A stretch of 64,000 bases of DNA, from assembly GCF_025452195.1 (NCBI RefSeq), contig NZ_CP104971.1, forward strand, positions 124,001 to 188,000, written 5' to 3'. This document shows, one piece after another, positions 46,738-56,471 of this stretch. Both the position numbers and the translations under genes were made by a program. Each line of letters starts with the position of its first letter. The stretch's first letter is position 1. The DNA is from Phyllobacterium zundukense (GTDB lineage Bacteria; Pseudomonadota; Alphaproteobacteria; Rhizobiales; Rhizobiaceae). A model generated the notes under the pieces. The model was not told the DNA's origin, ran no database searches, and worked only from the letters and a program-made list of their open reading frames with translations.

Positions 46738-48024
46738 ATGGATCACACGCCAGAAGCGCTCAAGGTCAGATGGCAGGTAGACGACGGTTGTCAGGCTGGC
46801 TCCTTCGAGAAGCCTGTCAGCATCGAAACGGCGGTCACCATCGCGGTGGCTATGTCGCAGCCGCTTCACCGCTTTGAGGTCGTTCCGCTCCTCCAGGCCC
46901 GATCGCGTGTCTGCTCGAGCGACATTCGCGCACCGATTTCGATTCCCCCGTTCGACAATTCGGCGATGGATGGTTTCGCAATCCATTCCTCGATGATCGC
47001 CACCGGGACGGGGCCTTGGATGTTCGACATCGCTGGCACCGTTGCCGCGGGTGATCGAGCTCCCGACGACGTCGACATATCTCTCGCTTTGCGCATCTTC
47101 ACGGGCGCATCCATGCCGAAGGGATTTGACACCGTCATAAGGCAGGAAGACTGCGACGTCGCCGGCGACAGGCTGACGGTACTTTCCCGACCCCGTGGAA
47201 GCGCAAACGTGCGGCATTCAGGCGAGGACGTCGCTTCAGGCAAGCTCGTTTTGCGCAAGCGAGAGTTCATAACACCGAACAAGATTGCACTGCTGGCGGC
47301 GCTCGGGATTTGCGAGGTTGAAGTCTATGCGCCCGTCCGCGTTGGTTTCTTCACGACGGGCAGTGAGCTCGTCGAGCCGGGGCAACATCTATTCAATGCG
47401 CAGATATTCAACTCGAACAAGTATTTTTTGGCGGCGTCCCTGGCTGAACCGTGGGTGGAACTGATTGATTTTGGACAGGTCCGGGACGACAGGAAATTGA
47501 TCAGCGCCATGATCGCCGCTGCAGTGGCTCGATGTGACGTTTTGCTTACGACCGGAGGCGCGTCTGCCGGAAGGGAGGACCATCTTTCAGCCGCTTTTCG
47601 GGAGAACGGCGGGCAGTTTGAGGTTACGAAGGTGGCTATGCGGCCGGGAAAGCCGCTCAAGATGGGCCGACTTGGAAACGTCATCTTTGGGGCACTTCCC
47701 GGAAACCCGTATGCCGCTGCCATTACGTTCAGCCAAATCGTCATGCCGGCGATTAAGCGCACGGCGGGCTTGTCTACTGTGCGTTCCGACCCGCAGGTCG
47801 GCGTCGCAGCGTTCACATATCGCAAGACCTCAGGACGTTCGGAATTCATCCCGGTAAGCATTGCAGGGTCAGATTCTTTGGGGAGACCCAGCCTCCAAAT
47901 GCTCGATAAAGGGTCCGCCGGGCGACTTTTCCCGCTTTCCGTCGCGGACGGGGTCGCGCATCTTCCGGAGGATGTAATTGAAATCGTTGAAGGTTTGCCG
48001 ATGCCCTTTTTTCCGTTGAGCTGA
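46738..48024 (+). CDS. moeA: Molybdopterin molybdenumtransferase MoeA
   Basis: A 428-residue enzyme that inserts molybdenum into molybdopterin. The motifs IPPFDNSAMDGFAI, TTGGASAGREDHL, MRPGKPLKMGRLGN and ALPGNPYAAAITF are all in order. In aio clusters a moeA copy makes cofactor for AioA. AGGAG is just before the ATG. It is the last gene of the aioBA-cytc-moeA set. moaA lies at 62.1 kb, also serving cofactor synthesis. Confidence 0.95.
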   Translation: MDHTPEALKVRWQVDDGCQAGSFEKPVSIETAVTIAVAMSQPLHRFEVVPLLQARSRVCSSDIRAPISIPPFDNSAMDGFAIHSSMIATGTGPWMFDIAGTVAAGDRAPDDVDISLALRIFTGASMPKGFDTVIRQEDCDVAGDRLTVLSRPRGSANVRHSGEDVASGKLVLRKREFITPNKIALLAALGICEVEVYAPVRVGFFTTGSELVEPGQHLFNAQIFNSNKYFLAASLAEPWVELIDFGQVRDDRKLISAMIAAAVARCDVLLTTGGASAGREDHLSAAFRENGGQFEVTKVAMRPGKPLKMGRLGNVIFGALPGNPYAAAITFSQIVMPAIKRTAGLSTVRSDPQVGVAAFTYRKTSGRSEFIPVSIAGSDSLGRPSLQMLDKGSAGRLFPLSVADGVAHLPEDVIEIVEGLPMPFFPLS

Positions 48025-48095
48025 TTTCGCCCGGCAGTAATCCATTTTATTTAATGATTTCAATTTGATGCGGTCGTCAAGGCCCCGCACGGCAT

Positions 48096-48135
48096 CTGTG
48101 ATCAAACCGTAATATAAGTGTCACACGACTGTTAT
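48096..48135 (+). promoter_or_regulatory. Tandem PHO box upstream of pstS
   Basis: Four 7-mers in 11-bp steps, CTGTGAT, CCGTAAT, GTGTCAC and CTGTTAT, each followed by an AT-rich 4-base spacer, fit two adjacent PHO boxes (consensus CTGTCAT). They lie 53-92 bp before the pstS ATG. Binding of PhoB, encoded at the end of this operon, would activate it under phosphate starvation. Confidence 0.85.
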
Positions 48136-48187
48136 AAAAGCTCTGTAGATAGCGGTTACTTTAACAGTTTCCACAGGGAGTATTACC

Positions 48188-49237
48188 ATGAAAAAGCTTC
48201 TATCTACCGTAGCAGTGACGGCAATTGCCGTTGCCGCATCCCTCGGCGCGGCTTCAGCCCGCGACCAGATCCGCATCGTCGGATCATCCACCGTTTACCC
48301 GTTCACAACGGCAGTTGCTGAAAACTTCGGCAAGACCTCGGGTATGAAAACCCCGGTCGTCGAATCGACGGGCACCGGCGGCGGCATGAAGCTGTTCTGC
48401 GAAGGCGTCGGCGAGAAGTTCCCGGACGCAACGAATGCTTCGCGCCGCATGAAAAAAGGCGAGTGGGCCGATTGCAACAAGAACGGTGTCAAGGACATCG
48501 TCGAGATCCTGATCGGCTTCGATGGCTTGACTTTTGCTCAGGCAAAGTCCGGCATACCGATGAAGATTTCGCGTAAAAACTTCTTCCTCGCGCTTGCCAA
48601 GGAAGTGCCGGGTGCCGATGGCAAGCTGGTTCCAAACCCATACAAGAACTGGTCCGAAATCGACCCTTCACTGCCGAATGAGAAGATCGAAGTCCTCGGC
48701 CCGCCTCCAACATCCGGTACACGCGATTCCATGCATGAACTTTTCATGGAGCCAGGTGCCGCCGAGATTCCAGCGCTGAAGGAACTGAAGGGTAAAGACG
48801 CCAAGGCGTTTGAAGCTGTCTGGAAGAGCGTTCGCGAAGACGGTGCATACGTCGAGGCTGGTGAAAACGACAACGTGATCGTTCAGAAGCTGGAAGCCAA
48901 TCCAAAGGCATTCGGCGTGTTCGGCTACTCCTTCCTTGAAGAAAACGCATCGAAGCTTGAAGGGGTGCCGGTCGATGGCGTCGTACCGTCATTTGAGACC
49001 ATTGCCGATGGCACATACAAGCCTTCGCGTGAAATGTTCGTTTATGTGAAGAAGGCGCATGTCGGCGTCGTTCCGGGTCTGGACAAGTTCGCAGCCGAGT
49101 ACGTCTCAGACACCGCTACGGGCGAAGACGGCTATCTGTCCGAGAAGGGCCTGGTTCCCCTTCCGGCCGAACGTCATGCGGAAGTCTCCAAGGCTGTTGT
49201 TGCGCTTGAGCCAATGAAGGGTGACGAGCTGAAATAA
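48188..49237 (+). CDS. pstS: Phosphate ABC transporter substrate-binding protein PstS
   Basis: A 349-residue periplasmic phosphate receptor with a signal peptide ending near ASARDQ. The motifs IVGSSTVYPF and VESTGTGGGMKLF are hallmarks of the rhizobial PstS branch. A PHO box lies upstream. The next gene, pstC, starts 95 bp on, past a hairpin. In arsenic islands such a Pst system is thought to favour phosphate over the look-alike arsenate. Confidence 0.96.
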   Translation: MKKLLSTVAVTAIAVAASLGAASARDQIRIVGSSTVYPFTTAVAENFGKTSGMKTPVVESTGTGGGMKLFCEGVGEKFPDATNASRRMKKGEWADCNKNGVKDIVEILIGFDGLTFAQAKSGIPMKISRKNFFLALAKEVPGADGKLVPNPYKNWSEIDPSLPNEKIEVLGPPPTSGTRDSMHELFMEPGAAEIPALKELKGKDAKAFEAVWKSVREDGAYVEAGENDNVIVQKLEANPKAFGVFGYSFLEENASKLEGVPVDGVVPSFETIADGTYKPSREMFVYVKKAHVGVVPGLDKFAAEYVSDTATGEDGYLSEKGLVPLPAERHAEVSKAVVALEPMKGDELK

Positions 49238-49254
49238 GCTCCATCCGTGGGTTT

Positions 49255-49287
49255 GGGGCGATCGGAGATTTCATTTCCGGCCGCCCC
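49255..49287 (+). promoter_or_regulatory. Hairpin between pstS and pstC
   Basis: GGGGCGATCGG (49255-49265) and CCGGCCGCCCC (49277-49287) form an 11-base stem with two mismatches around an 11-base loop. Such a structure often makes the binding protein more abundant than the membrane genes that follow. Confidence 0.6.
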
Positions 49288-49331
49288 TTCTTCGCACGAG
49301 GCAAAAGCTTCTGACCGGGATTGGTGGGCCG

Positions 49332-50705
49332 ATGACCACAGCATATTTTCTGATTCTTGCTCTTCTGACTGTCTCTTGGTTCCTCGTGGGACGACAAAGG
49401 GCGTCATCCCTCGCCGGGGCTGATCCAGCTTCTCTCCACTCCCTCCCTTCGTATCATGGGATGTTTCTGGCGGCTCTGATCTTCCTGCCCATGATCCTCA
49501 TTTTCATTGTAGGAGCGCCTCTGGCTGAAAGGTACATTGAGGCCAGGGCCTTTTCGGGCCTGGATCCTTCGACAATCTCCGATGAACTCGGCCGCAGCGC
49601 TGTCCTGCGGGATATCCACTCGGTCATTGCAGGTACCTACGCAGGCACCGCATCTCCGGAACTGACCACAGCCGCCTCCGCCTATTCAAGCGCTGCAAGC
49701 ACCACCAGTTGGCTCTTGCTGATAGCTGGAATAGCTGCTGCCCTCGTTGCCGCCATGTTCGGCTTCCGCCTGATCGGGCCGGAATTCCGTGCGCGAAACA
49801 GCGTCGAGCGCCTGGTGAAGTACATCCTTCTTGCCTGCTCGGCGATTGCCGTTTTGACGACGCTCGGCATCGTGTTCTCGGTTGTGTTTGAGACCATCCA
49901 GTTCTTCAGCAAAGTAAATCCGATCGATTTTCTGTTTGGTCTTCAGTGGTCGCCACAAACGGCGATCCGCGCTGATCAGGTGGGATCCTCGGGCGCATTT
50001 GGCATCGTTCCTCTCGTGACCGGGACGCTGTTGATTACCGTTATCGCCATTGCTGTTGCCGGACCGCTCGGGCTGTTCGCCGCAATTTATATGGCTGAGT
50101 ATGCGAGCCCCAGAACGCGCAGCATCGTTAAGCCAATTCTCGAAATTCTCGCCGGCATACCCACCGTGGTTCTCGGCTTCTTCGCTGCGCTGACTGTAGC
50201 CCCGTTCATTCGAGGCTCCGGCGAGTCAATAGGTTTGTCCGTGTCGTCCGAGTCGGCGCTCGCCGCCGGCGTGGTCATGGGCATGATGATCATTCCATTC
50301 GTCTCGTCTCTTTCAGACGACGTCATCAATGCAGTCCCGCAAAGCTTGCGCGACGGTTCCTTTGCAATGGGGGCCACCAAGTCCGAGACCATCAAGAAGG
50401 TCGTCCTGCCGGCCGCTCTGCCGGGCATCGTTTCCGCCTTCATGCTCGCCATCTCGCGAGCGGTCGGGGAGACCATGATCGTCGTCATGGCTGCGGGACT
50501 GGCTGCGAACCTCACGTTCAACCCGCTTGAAGCCGTCACCACCTTCACCGTCCAGATCAAGACCATCCTCGTGGGTGACCAGGAATTCGACAGCGCCAAG
50601 ACGCTTTCTGCCTTTGCCCTCGGCTTCGTCCTCTTCTTCTTCACACTCGTGCTCAATTTCATCGCGCTTCAGATCGTCAAGAGATATCGGGAACAATATG
50701 ACTGA
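49332..50705 (+). CDS. pstC: Phosphate ABC transporter permease PstC
   Basis: A 457-residue inner-membrane permease. An extended N-terminus with three helices, typical of alphaproteobacterial PstC, precedes the ABC core. LFAAIYMAEYASPRTRSIVK and FAMGATKSETIKKVVLPAAL mark the core and the cytoplasmic coupling (EAA) loop. Its end overlaps the pstA start by 8 bp. Confidence 0.96.
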   Translation: MTTAYFLILALLTVSWFLVGRQRASSLAGADPASLHSLPSYHGMFLAALIFLPMILIFIVGAPLAERYIEARAFSGLDPSTISDELGRSAVLRDIHSVIAGTYAGTASPELTTAASAYSSAASTTSWLLLIAGIAAALVAAMFGFRLIGPEFRARNSVERLVKYILLACSAIAVLTTLGIVFSVVFETIQFFSKVNPIDFLFGLQWSPQTAIRADQVGSSGAFGIVPLVTGTLLITVIAIAVAGPLGLFAAIYMAEYASPRTRSIVKPILEILAGIPTVVLGFFAALTVAPFIRGSGESIGLSVSSESALAAGVVMGMMIIPFVSSLSDDVINAVPQSLRDGSFAMGATKSETIKKVVLPAALPGIVSAFMLAISRAVGETMIVVMAAGLAANLTFNPLEAVTTFTVQIKTILVGDQEFDSAKTLSAFALGFVLFFFTLVLNFIALQIVKRYREQYD

Positions 50706-52437
50706 CATCGCCTCAACCAATGACATCCCCGTCACCGACACACCGCGCGATGCGTTGGTCAAGAAGCGTTACCGCGCAGAGCGTCGCTTCAAATTCTATG
50801 GCATCGCGGCGATCATTCTCACCGCAATATTCCTTTCCATTGTCCTTCTCGATGTCTTGTTCAAGGGAATTCCTGCGTTCTCCGAATACCGTCTTGATTT
50901 GAAAGTAGTCGCCGATCAGGCGCTTCTGGATCCTCAGAAGACCGGCGATCGGACCACCTTGTTGGCCGGCAACTACGACAAGATAATTCGCGATGCATTG
51001 GCAGCCAAGTTTCCGGACGTAACCACTCGTGCCGACCGCAGGGCCCTCAACGGACTGTTGAGCTCAGGTGCTGCGGATGATTTCAGGCGCATGGTTTCAA
51101 ACAACCCATCGCTGGTAGGCCAGGAACTCACAGTTCCCGTTTTGCTTTCGGACGATGCAGACCAATTCTTGAAGGGCTATCAGACGGACGAGATTGTTCT
51201 GAAAGGGACAGGCACACTCACCGAGACACTGAATGGTGACGCCTACTCGCTTCGTTCGTCCGGGGATGACTTCGCGAAGGCATTCCAGGAGATACAAGCC
51301 TTCTTGTTCCAGCGTCTCGATCGACTGCACACTGAAATTGCCCGCCTCGAGAATTCGTTGCAGGGGATGGAGGGCGACGCCGCGGCATCGCTGCGCGGTC
51401 AGGTCGATATTTATAAGGCTGAAGCCGAGACACTTAACGCCCGCATCAGCGACGCCAATACGGCGATCGAGTTGGACGACAAACTGCCGAGCCTTCTGGT
51501 CAATGTGAACGGTGGGACCATCAAGGCCACACAGATCAGTCCCGCAGGTATCGATGGAACAAGACTGATCACGCCAAAGAGCGCCGAACCTGCGAACGCT
51601 GGCTCGTGGTCGATCTTGACTCTGGTCACCCCTGAATCCAATCGCCGTGTTCAGGATCAGGCAGCGACGTGGCTCGAACAGCTGAAGGCCTCAGGAACAG
51701 TTGAGCGAGCCTTCGCTACACGTTTCTTTACCTCTGGAGATTCCCGCGAACCGGAATTGGCGGGTATTCGCGGAGCTCTCGTCGGGACCCTCTGGACGCT
51801 GGCCGTAACGCTGATTTTATGTCTGCCGCTTGGGGTTGGCGCAGCCATCTACCTTGAAGAATTTGCTCCGAAGAACCGTCTGACAGAGGTCATCGAAATC
51901 AACATCAACAATCTTGCCGCTGTGCCGTCTATCGTGTTCGGCCTGCTTGGCTTGGCGATGTTCCTCAACTTCTTCGACCTTCCGCGGTCAGCACCATTGG
52001 TGGGTGGTCTCGTGCTTGCCCTTTTGGTAATGCCGACGATCATCATCGCGTCACGAGCGGCGTTGCGGTCGGTGCCGCCATCGATCAAGGAGGCAGCGCT
52101 TGGTGTCGGCGCTTCGCACCAGCAAGCGATCTTCCATCACGTGCTTCCCTTGGCCATGCCGGGTATCATGACCGGCACCATCATCGGCATGGCGCACGCA
52201 CTGGGCGAGACAGCACCCTTGCTGATGATCGGCATGGTTGCCTTCATCGTCGATATTCCTGGAGGAATCACGGATGCATCGACGGTTCTACCGGTGCAGA
52301 TCTATCTTTGGTCCGATCTTCCCGAGGTTGCCTTCCAGGCCAAAACAGCGGCCGCCATTCTGGTGTTGCTGGTGTTCCTTTTTGTCATGAATGCTGCGGC
52401 GATTATGCTGCGTCGACGCTTCGAACGTCGCTGGTAA
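50698..52437 (+). CDS. pstA: Phosphate ABC transporter permease PstA
   Basis: A 579-residue permease starting at the ATG at 50698, which lies inside the pstC stop. One N-terminal helix is followed by a periplasmic insert of about 300 residues that is common to rhizobial PstA, then the ABC permease core with AALGVGASHQQAIFHHVLPL as coupling loop and APLLMIGMVAFIVDIPGG near the end. It forms the channel with PstC. pstB follows 16 bp later. Confidence 0.95.
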   Translation: MTDIASTNDIPVTDTPRDALVKKRYRAERRFKFYGIAAIILTAIFLSIVLLDVLFKGIPAFSEYRLDLKVVADQALLDPQKTGDRTTLLAGNYDKIIRDALAAKFPDVTTRADRRALNGLLSSGAADDFRRMVSNNPSLVGQELTVPVLLSDDADQFLKGYQTDEIVLKGTGTLTETLNGDAYSLRSSGDDFAKAFQEIQAFLFQRLDRLHTEIARLENSLQGMEGDAAASLRGQVDIYKAEAETLNARISDANTAIELDDKLPSLLVNVNGGTIKATQISPAGIDGTRLITPKSAEPANAGSWSILTLVTPESNRRVQDQAATWLEQLKASGTVERAFATRFFTSGDSREPELAGIRGALVGTLWTLAVTLILCLPLGVGAAIYLEEFAPKNRLTEVIEININNLAAVPSIVFGLLGLAMFLNFFDLPRSAPLVGGLVLALLVMPTIIIASRAALRSVPPSIKEAALGVGASHQQAIFHHVLPLAMPGIMTGTIIGMAHALGETAPLLMIGMVAFIVDIPGGITDASTVLPVQIYLWSDLPEVAFQAKTAAAILVLLVFLFVMNAAAIMLRRRFERRW

Positions 52438-52453
52438 ATGAGGTATAAGGAAT

Positions 52454-53269
52454 ATGAATATGCTCTCTGAAGTCGATGTGGAAAAGAAATTGCACGGCGC
52501 TCCTGATCAAACCAAGGCAAAAATGAAGGGCGACAACGTCTCGGTCTTCTACGGTGCGAAGCAGGCGCTGTTCGGGGTCAGCCTCGATGTGCCCGAGAAG
52601 ATGGTAACTGCGTTGATCGGTCCGTCCGGTTGCGGCAAGTCCACCTTCCTGCGTTGCCTCAACCGGATGAACGACACCATTTCCATATGCCGTGTCACCG
52701 GCAACATCACGCTCGACAACCGTGACATCTACGATCCCAAGATCGACGTCGTCCAACTGCGCGCGCGTATCGGGATGGTGTTCCAGAAGCCCAATCCCTT
52801 CCCGAAGTCGATTTTCGAGAACGTGGCTTATGGCCCGCGTATTCATGGTTTGGTGAAGGACAAACACCATCTGGATGAGATCGTGGAAAAAAGCCTCCAG
52901 AGAGCAGGGCTCTTCTCCGAGGTGAAAGACCGTTTGCATGAGTCCGGTACGGGTCTTTCCGGCGGCCAGCAGCAACGGCTGTGCATTGCGCGCGCCATTG
53001 CCGTCAGCCCGGAAGTCATCCTGATGGATGAGCCGTGCTCGGCGCTCGATCCCATTGCCACCGCCAAGGTGGAGGAGCTGATCGACGAATTGCGCGAGAA
53101 CTATACGATCGTCATCGTGACGCACTCGATGCAGCAGGCGGCACGCGTATCGCAGCGCACAGCCATGTTCCATCTTGGCAACATTGTTGAAGTAGGTGAT
53201 ACGGAAATGATGTTCACCAGCCCGACGGAAAAGCGCACGCAAGACTACATCACCGGACGCTTCGGTTGA
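52454..53269 (+). CDS. pstB: Phosphate ABC transporter ATP-binding protein PstB
   Basis: A 271-residue ATPase for phosphate import. Walker A is [13 protein letters not shown], the signature [14 protein letters not shown] and Walker [14 protein letters not shown], with the H-loop IVTHSM. The [20 protein letters not shown] stretch is specific to PstB. Upstream spacing shows it is part of the pst operon. Confidence 0.97.
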   Translation: MNMLSEVDVEKKLHGAPDQTKAKMKGDNVSVFYGAKQALFGVSLDVPEKMVTALIGPSGCGKSTFLRCLNRMNDTISICRVTGNITLDNRDIYDPKIDVVQLRARIGMVFQKPNPFPKSIFENVAYGPRIHGLVKDKHHLDEIVEKSLQRAGLFSEVKDRLHESGTGLSGGQQQRLCIARAIAVSPEVILMDEPCSALDPIATAKVEELIDELRENYTIVIVTHSMQQAARVSQRTAMFHLGNIVEVGDTEMMFTSPTEKRTQDYITGRFG

Positions 53270-53292
53270 TCGTAGGGAACGAGGAACAGAAC

Positions 53293-54024
53293 ATGCCCGA
53301 CCAGACAGCACAGCACACCGTCCGTTCCTACGACGATGAATTGAAATTCCTGACGCATAAGATTGCCGAGATGGGCGGACACGCGGAACGTATGGTCGAG
53401 CAGGCCGTCGCTGCGATGGTCAATTCGGATAATGCCTTGGCACAGCGGGTGATCTCGGACGACTTGATCCTCGATGCCGGTCAACGCGAGATCGACGAAA
53501 AGGCGATAACCATCATCGGCAAGCGCCAGCCCATGGCGATCGACCTGCGTGAAGTCATCGGCACGATCCGCATATCATCGGATCTGGAACGCATCGGCGA
53601 CCTCGGCAAGAACATTGCCAAGCGGGTGGTTGCGGTCACCGACACAAGGCAGACGCTTTCGGTCTATCGCGGATTGCAGACGATTGCCGAACTGGCCTTG
53701 ACGCAGCTCAAGGACGTTCTCGACGCCTACGCCACACGTTCGGTCGCGCAGGTCAATATCGTCCGCGAGCGCGACGATGAGATCGATGCACTCTATACGT
53801 CATTGTTCCGCGAACTCCTGACCTACATGATGGAAGATCCGCGCAATATCTCGGCCTGCACGCATTTACTTTTCTGTGCAAAGAATATCGAACGTATCGG
53901 CGACCATGCGACGAACATAGCAGAGACAGTTTATTATATTGTGACGGGAACGCAGCTTCCGGCAGAACGCCCGAAGGAAGACCAATCCCATACGATCGTG
54001 GTGGATGAACCTCTCGCATCCTAG
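53293..54024 (+). CDS. phoU: Phosphate transport regulator PhoU
   Basis: A 243-residue all-helical protein made of two PhoU repeats, each with an E(D)xxxD metal motif. It moderates Pst transport and PHO signalling. The ATG at 53293 is preferred to a TTG nine codons upstream; GAGGAA precedes it. ISSDLERIGDLGKNIAKRVV and CAKNIERIGDHATNIAETVY are diagnostic of the two halves. phoB starts 17 bp later. Confidence 0.95.
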   Translation: MPDQTAQHTVRSYDDELKFLTHKIAEMGGHAERMVEQAVAAMVNSDNALAQRVISDDLILDAGQREIDEKAITIIGKRQPMAIDLREVIGTIRISSDLERIGDLGKNIAKRVVAVTDTRQTLSVYRGLQTIAELALTQLKDVLDAYATRSVAQVNIVRERDDEIDALYTSLFRELLTYMMEDPRNISACTHLLFCAKNIERIGDHATNIAETVYYIVTGTQLPAERPKEDQSHTIVVDEPLAS

Positions 54025-54040
54025 TTTTCAAAGGTAGAAA

Positions 54041-54727
54041 ATGGCTATAGCTCCCAAAATCACCGTTGTGGAAGACGAGGAAGCCCTAAGCGTCCTCCTC
54101 AGGTACAATCTTGAAGCTGAAGGCTATGCAGTCGAGACTATCGCACGCGGCGACGAAGCAGAGATAGCTTTGCGGGAGAAGGTGCCGGATCTGTTGATCC
54201 TGGACTGGATGCTGCCAGGCCTTTCCGGTATCGAATTGTGCCGGCGGCTTAGAGCCAGACGCGAAACCGAAATCCTGCCGATCATCATGCTGACGGCACG
54301 CGGCGAGGAAAGCGAACGGGTGCGTGGCCTTGCGACCGGCGCGGACGATTACATGGTCAAGCCGTTCTCTACGCCGGAGCTGCTTGCACGCATCAAATCC
54401 ATGCTGCGCCGGGTCAATCCGAGCCTTCTGGCTCATGTGCTGAGCTTTGGCGACCTCAAGCTCGACCGCGAACAACACCGCGTCTACCGCAAGGAACGCG
54501 AACTTAAACTTGGTCCGACGGAATTCCGCCTCCTGGAATTCCTGATGCAGTCTCCCGGTCGTGTCTTTTCGCGCGGTCAACTGCTCGACAATGTCTGGGG
54601 CGCCGACATCTATGTGGATGACCGCACCGTCGACGTACATGTCGGGCGCTTGCGCAAGGCCATCAATATTGGCCGCTCCATTGATCCCATCCGTACAGTG
54701 CGCGGCGCAGGATACTCATTCGGCTAG
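54041..54727 (+). CDS. phoB: Phosphate regulon response regulator PhoB
   Basis: A 228-residue OmpR-family regulator. The receiver domain has its aspartate in LLILDWMLPGLSG and DDYMVKPFSTPEL, followed by a DNA-binding wing (GPTEFRLLEFLMQSPGRVFS, VHVGRLRKAIN). It would bind the PHO box before pstS. No phoR kinase gene is present; in rhizobia phoR usually precedes the chromosomal pst operon, so this system may rely on a kinase encoded elsewhere. Confidence 0.95.
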   Translation: MAIAPKITVVEDEEALSVLLRYNLEAEGYAVETIARGDEAEIALREKVPDLLILDWMLPGLSGIELCRRLRARRETEILPIIMLTARGEESERVRGLATGADDYMVKPFSTPELLARIKSMLRRVNPSLLAHVLSFGDLKLDREQHRVYRKERELKLGPTEFRLLEFLMQSPGRVFSRGQLLDNVWGADIYVDDRTVDVHVGRLRKAINIGRSIDPIRTVRGAGYSFG

Positions 54728-54863
54728 GACCAATCCAAAGACCGCGTCCGCCAGGCCGTCGCGCAATACAGCAGACGGGCTATGCAGTCGTCACCGAACG
54801 AACCGATCGTTTTTGCGAAGCACGCTGCCGGGGGAGGGACGATCGAATAGCTCGGTCGGAGGG

Positions 54864-56090
54864 CTATGATGGTTCGCGTACCAAAACTCGCTGCATAGGG
54901 CGGCCGATCAACGCAAAGGATACCAGCCCAACAAAGCCGAGAGCGGCAAAGATCACCAATGTGGCGACCGTGCCAACGTGTTGCATCATGAATGCAAAGG
55001 CAAACGGAGCGGCAGCAGACGACACCAACCGCGCCGAGGTGACCTTACCCATGCGCCTTCCGTAACCGTTGCTGCCAAACAGGGCAAGGGGCAACGTGCC
55101 TTGCACGATGCTTGAAAGTCCAACGCCCAAGCCGAACAGGATCGCAAATCCCACCGCCCCGACCATCCATGTGCCGTTCCAAAGCAACACGGCGATCGAC
55201 ACCGGAACCAACAAGCTCGAAATCAGTGCCAGGCCAAGCGGTTGGATCCGGTTCCCGGTCAACATGCTGAGCAGTCGGCTTGTGACCTGAGCGGGCCCGA
55301 AGAGAGTTCCGACAAGAACGCTCACGCTTCCAAGTCCAAGAGCGCCAAGCATCGGCAGCATGTGGATCAGGATGGCAGCGTCGATGAAACTGATCAGTGC
55401 AATACCGGACACCATCAAGACGAAGGCCGATCGAGTTCGCCCGGCAGGAACACTTCCAACGACGAAATGGCTTGCAGCGGTTGCTTGTTCTGCCGAGGAA
55501 CTCGAATTTCCAGACATTCGTGACAGCCAAAAATGTACCGGCAAGCAGACAAACAGATGGGCAGTGGCGAAGACAAAGTAGACTTCCTGCCAGGTCATGT
55601 TTTGATGGAGCGCCGACGTCAGCGGCCAGAAAATGGTTGAAGCGAACCCCGCGATCAGCGTCAGGTGGGTTATGCTTCGCTGTGCCGTCTTTGGATTGAT
55701 CTGTACAAGCAGGGCGAAAGCAGCGTTATAGAGGACGAACGTCGATGCCAGTTCGACGGCCATCAGCCCTATCCCAAACGTGAATGGGGTAGGAGCGAGC
55801 GCACATGCTGCGAGAGTTACGGCGGCGGCGATTGAGCCGAGGGCCATCACCCTACCGGCTCCATACCTGTCGATCCAGCCTCCTGCGATCGGAGCAGCCA
55901 GCCCTCCAGCAAGGAGCGAGATCGAGAATGCTGCGAATACCCATTCTGACGACCACCCCACATCTTTTGCCATGGAGTCGGCAAGAGCGCTGAAGCTATA
56001 GTACAGCGTGCCATAGCCGATTATTTGGGTCAGGCCGAGCGCGGCGACGGCGAGGCGACTGTCGGTGGCAGAGATTGTTGATGTCGTCAC
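54864..56090 (-). CDS. MFS transporter, ArsK-like arsenic efflux pump
   Basis: A 408-residue major facilitator with twelve helices. The first loop (GGWIDRYGAGRVMALG) is the family's 2-3 loop motif. Proteins of this sort next to an ArsR gene in Agrobacterium relatives are the ArsK group, exporters of arsenite, antimonite and trivalent organoarsenicals. It starts five bases after the arsR stop, so the two form an operon. The substrate assignment rests on context and resemblance; a generic MFS role cannot be excluded. Confidence 0.75.
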   Translation of the reverse strand: MTTSTISATDSRLAVAALGLTQIIGYGTLYYSFSALADSMAKDVGWSSEWVFAAFSISLLAGGLAAPIAGGWIDRYGAGRVMALGSIAAAVTLAACALAPTPFTFGIGLMAVELASTFVLYNAAFALLVQINPKTAQRSITHLTLIAGFASTIFWPLTSALHQNMTWQEVYFVFATAHLFVCLPVHFWLSRMSGNSSSSAEQATAASHFVVGSVPAGRTRSAFVLMVSGIALISFIDAAILIHMLPMLGALGLGSVSVLVGTLFGPAQVTSRLLSMLTGNRIQPLGLALISSLLVPVSIAVLLWNGTWMVGAVGFAILFGLGVGLSSIVQGTLPLALFGSNGYGRRMGKVTSARLVSSAAAPFAFAFMMQHVGTVATLVIFAALGFVGLVSFALIGRPMQRVLVREPS

Positions 56091-56095
56091 TTGTT

Positions 56096-56425
56096 CTACG
56101 CCTCGCAGGTTTCGGCGCAGGTATCGACCGTTGGATCGCAGCGTCCCTGACAGCAGTCCTTCATAAGGAACTCGATCAAGCCGGAGAGGGCGGGATAGAC
56201 GGCGCTGTAAATGATCGAACGTGCTTCACGACGGGACTGGATCAATCCGGCGCGTTCGAGATGGCTGAGGTGGAAGGAAATCTTCGACGACGAGGCTCCC
56301 ATCGCTTCGCCGACTGCACCGGCTGGCATGCCGTCAGGTCCGGCCATGACAAGCAGACGGACGATGCGGAGCCGGGTTTCCTGGGAGAGCGACGCAAATG
56401 CATCGAGGGCTTGCAATTCGTTCAT
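56096..56425 (-). CDS. arsR: ArsR family arsenic-responsive repressor (copy 1)
   Basis: A 109-residue winged-helix repressor. The DNA-reading part is MGASSSKISFHLSHLERAGL. The C-terminus carries a cysteine cluster (KDCCQGRCDPTVDTCAETC) that would bind arsenite and release DNA. It lies 5 bp before the MFS exporter and reads away from a DUF6428-type gene; an inverted repeat in the gap is its likely operator. Confidence 0.93.
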   Translation of the reverse strand: MNELQALDAFASLSQETRLRIVRLLVMAGPDGMPAGAVGEAMGASSSKISFHLSHLERAGLIQSRREARSIIYSAVYPALSGLIEFLMKDCCQGRCDPTVDTCAETCEA

Positions 56426-56432
56426 AATTACC

Positions 56433-56454
56433 TCAATATCTCAAAAGATGTTGA
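56433..56454. promoter_or_regulatory. Candidate ArsR operator
   Basis: TCAATATCT CAAA AGATGTTGA is a 9-bp inverted repeat (8 of 9 matched) with a 4-base spacer. It lies in the 46-bp gap between arsR and the divergent DUF6428-type gene, where a repressor would block both. Confidence 0.65.
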
Positions 56455-56471
56455 AATGAGGATAGACCACC

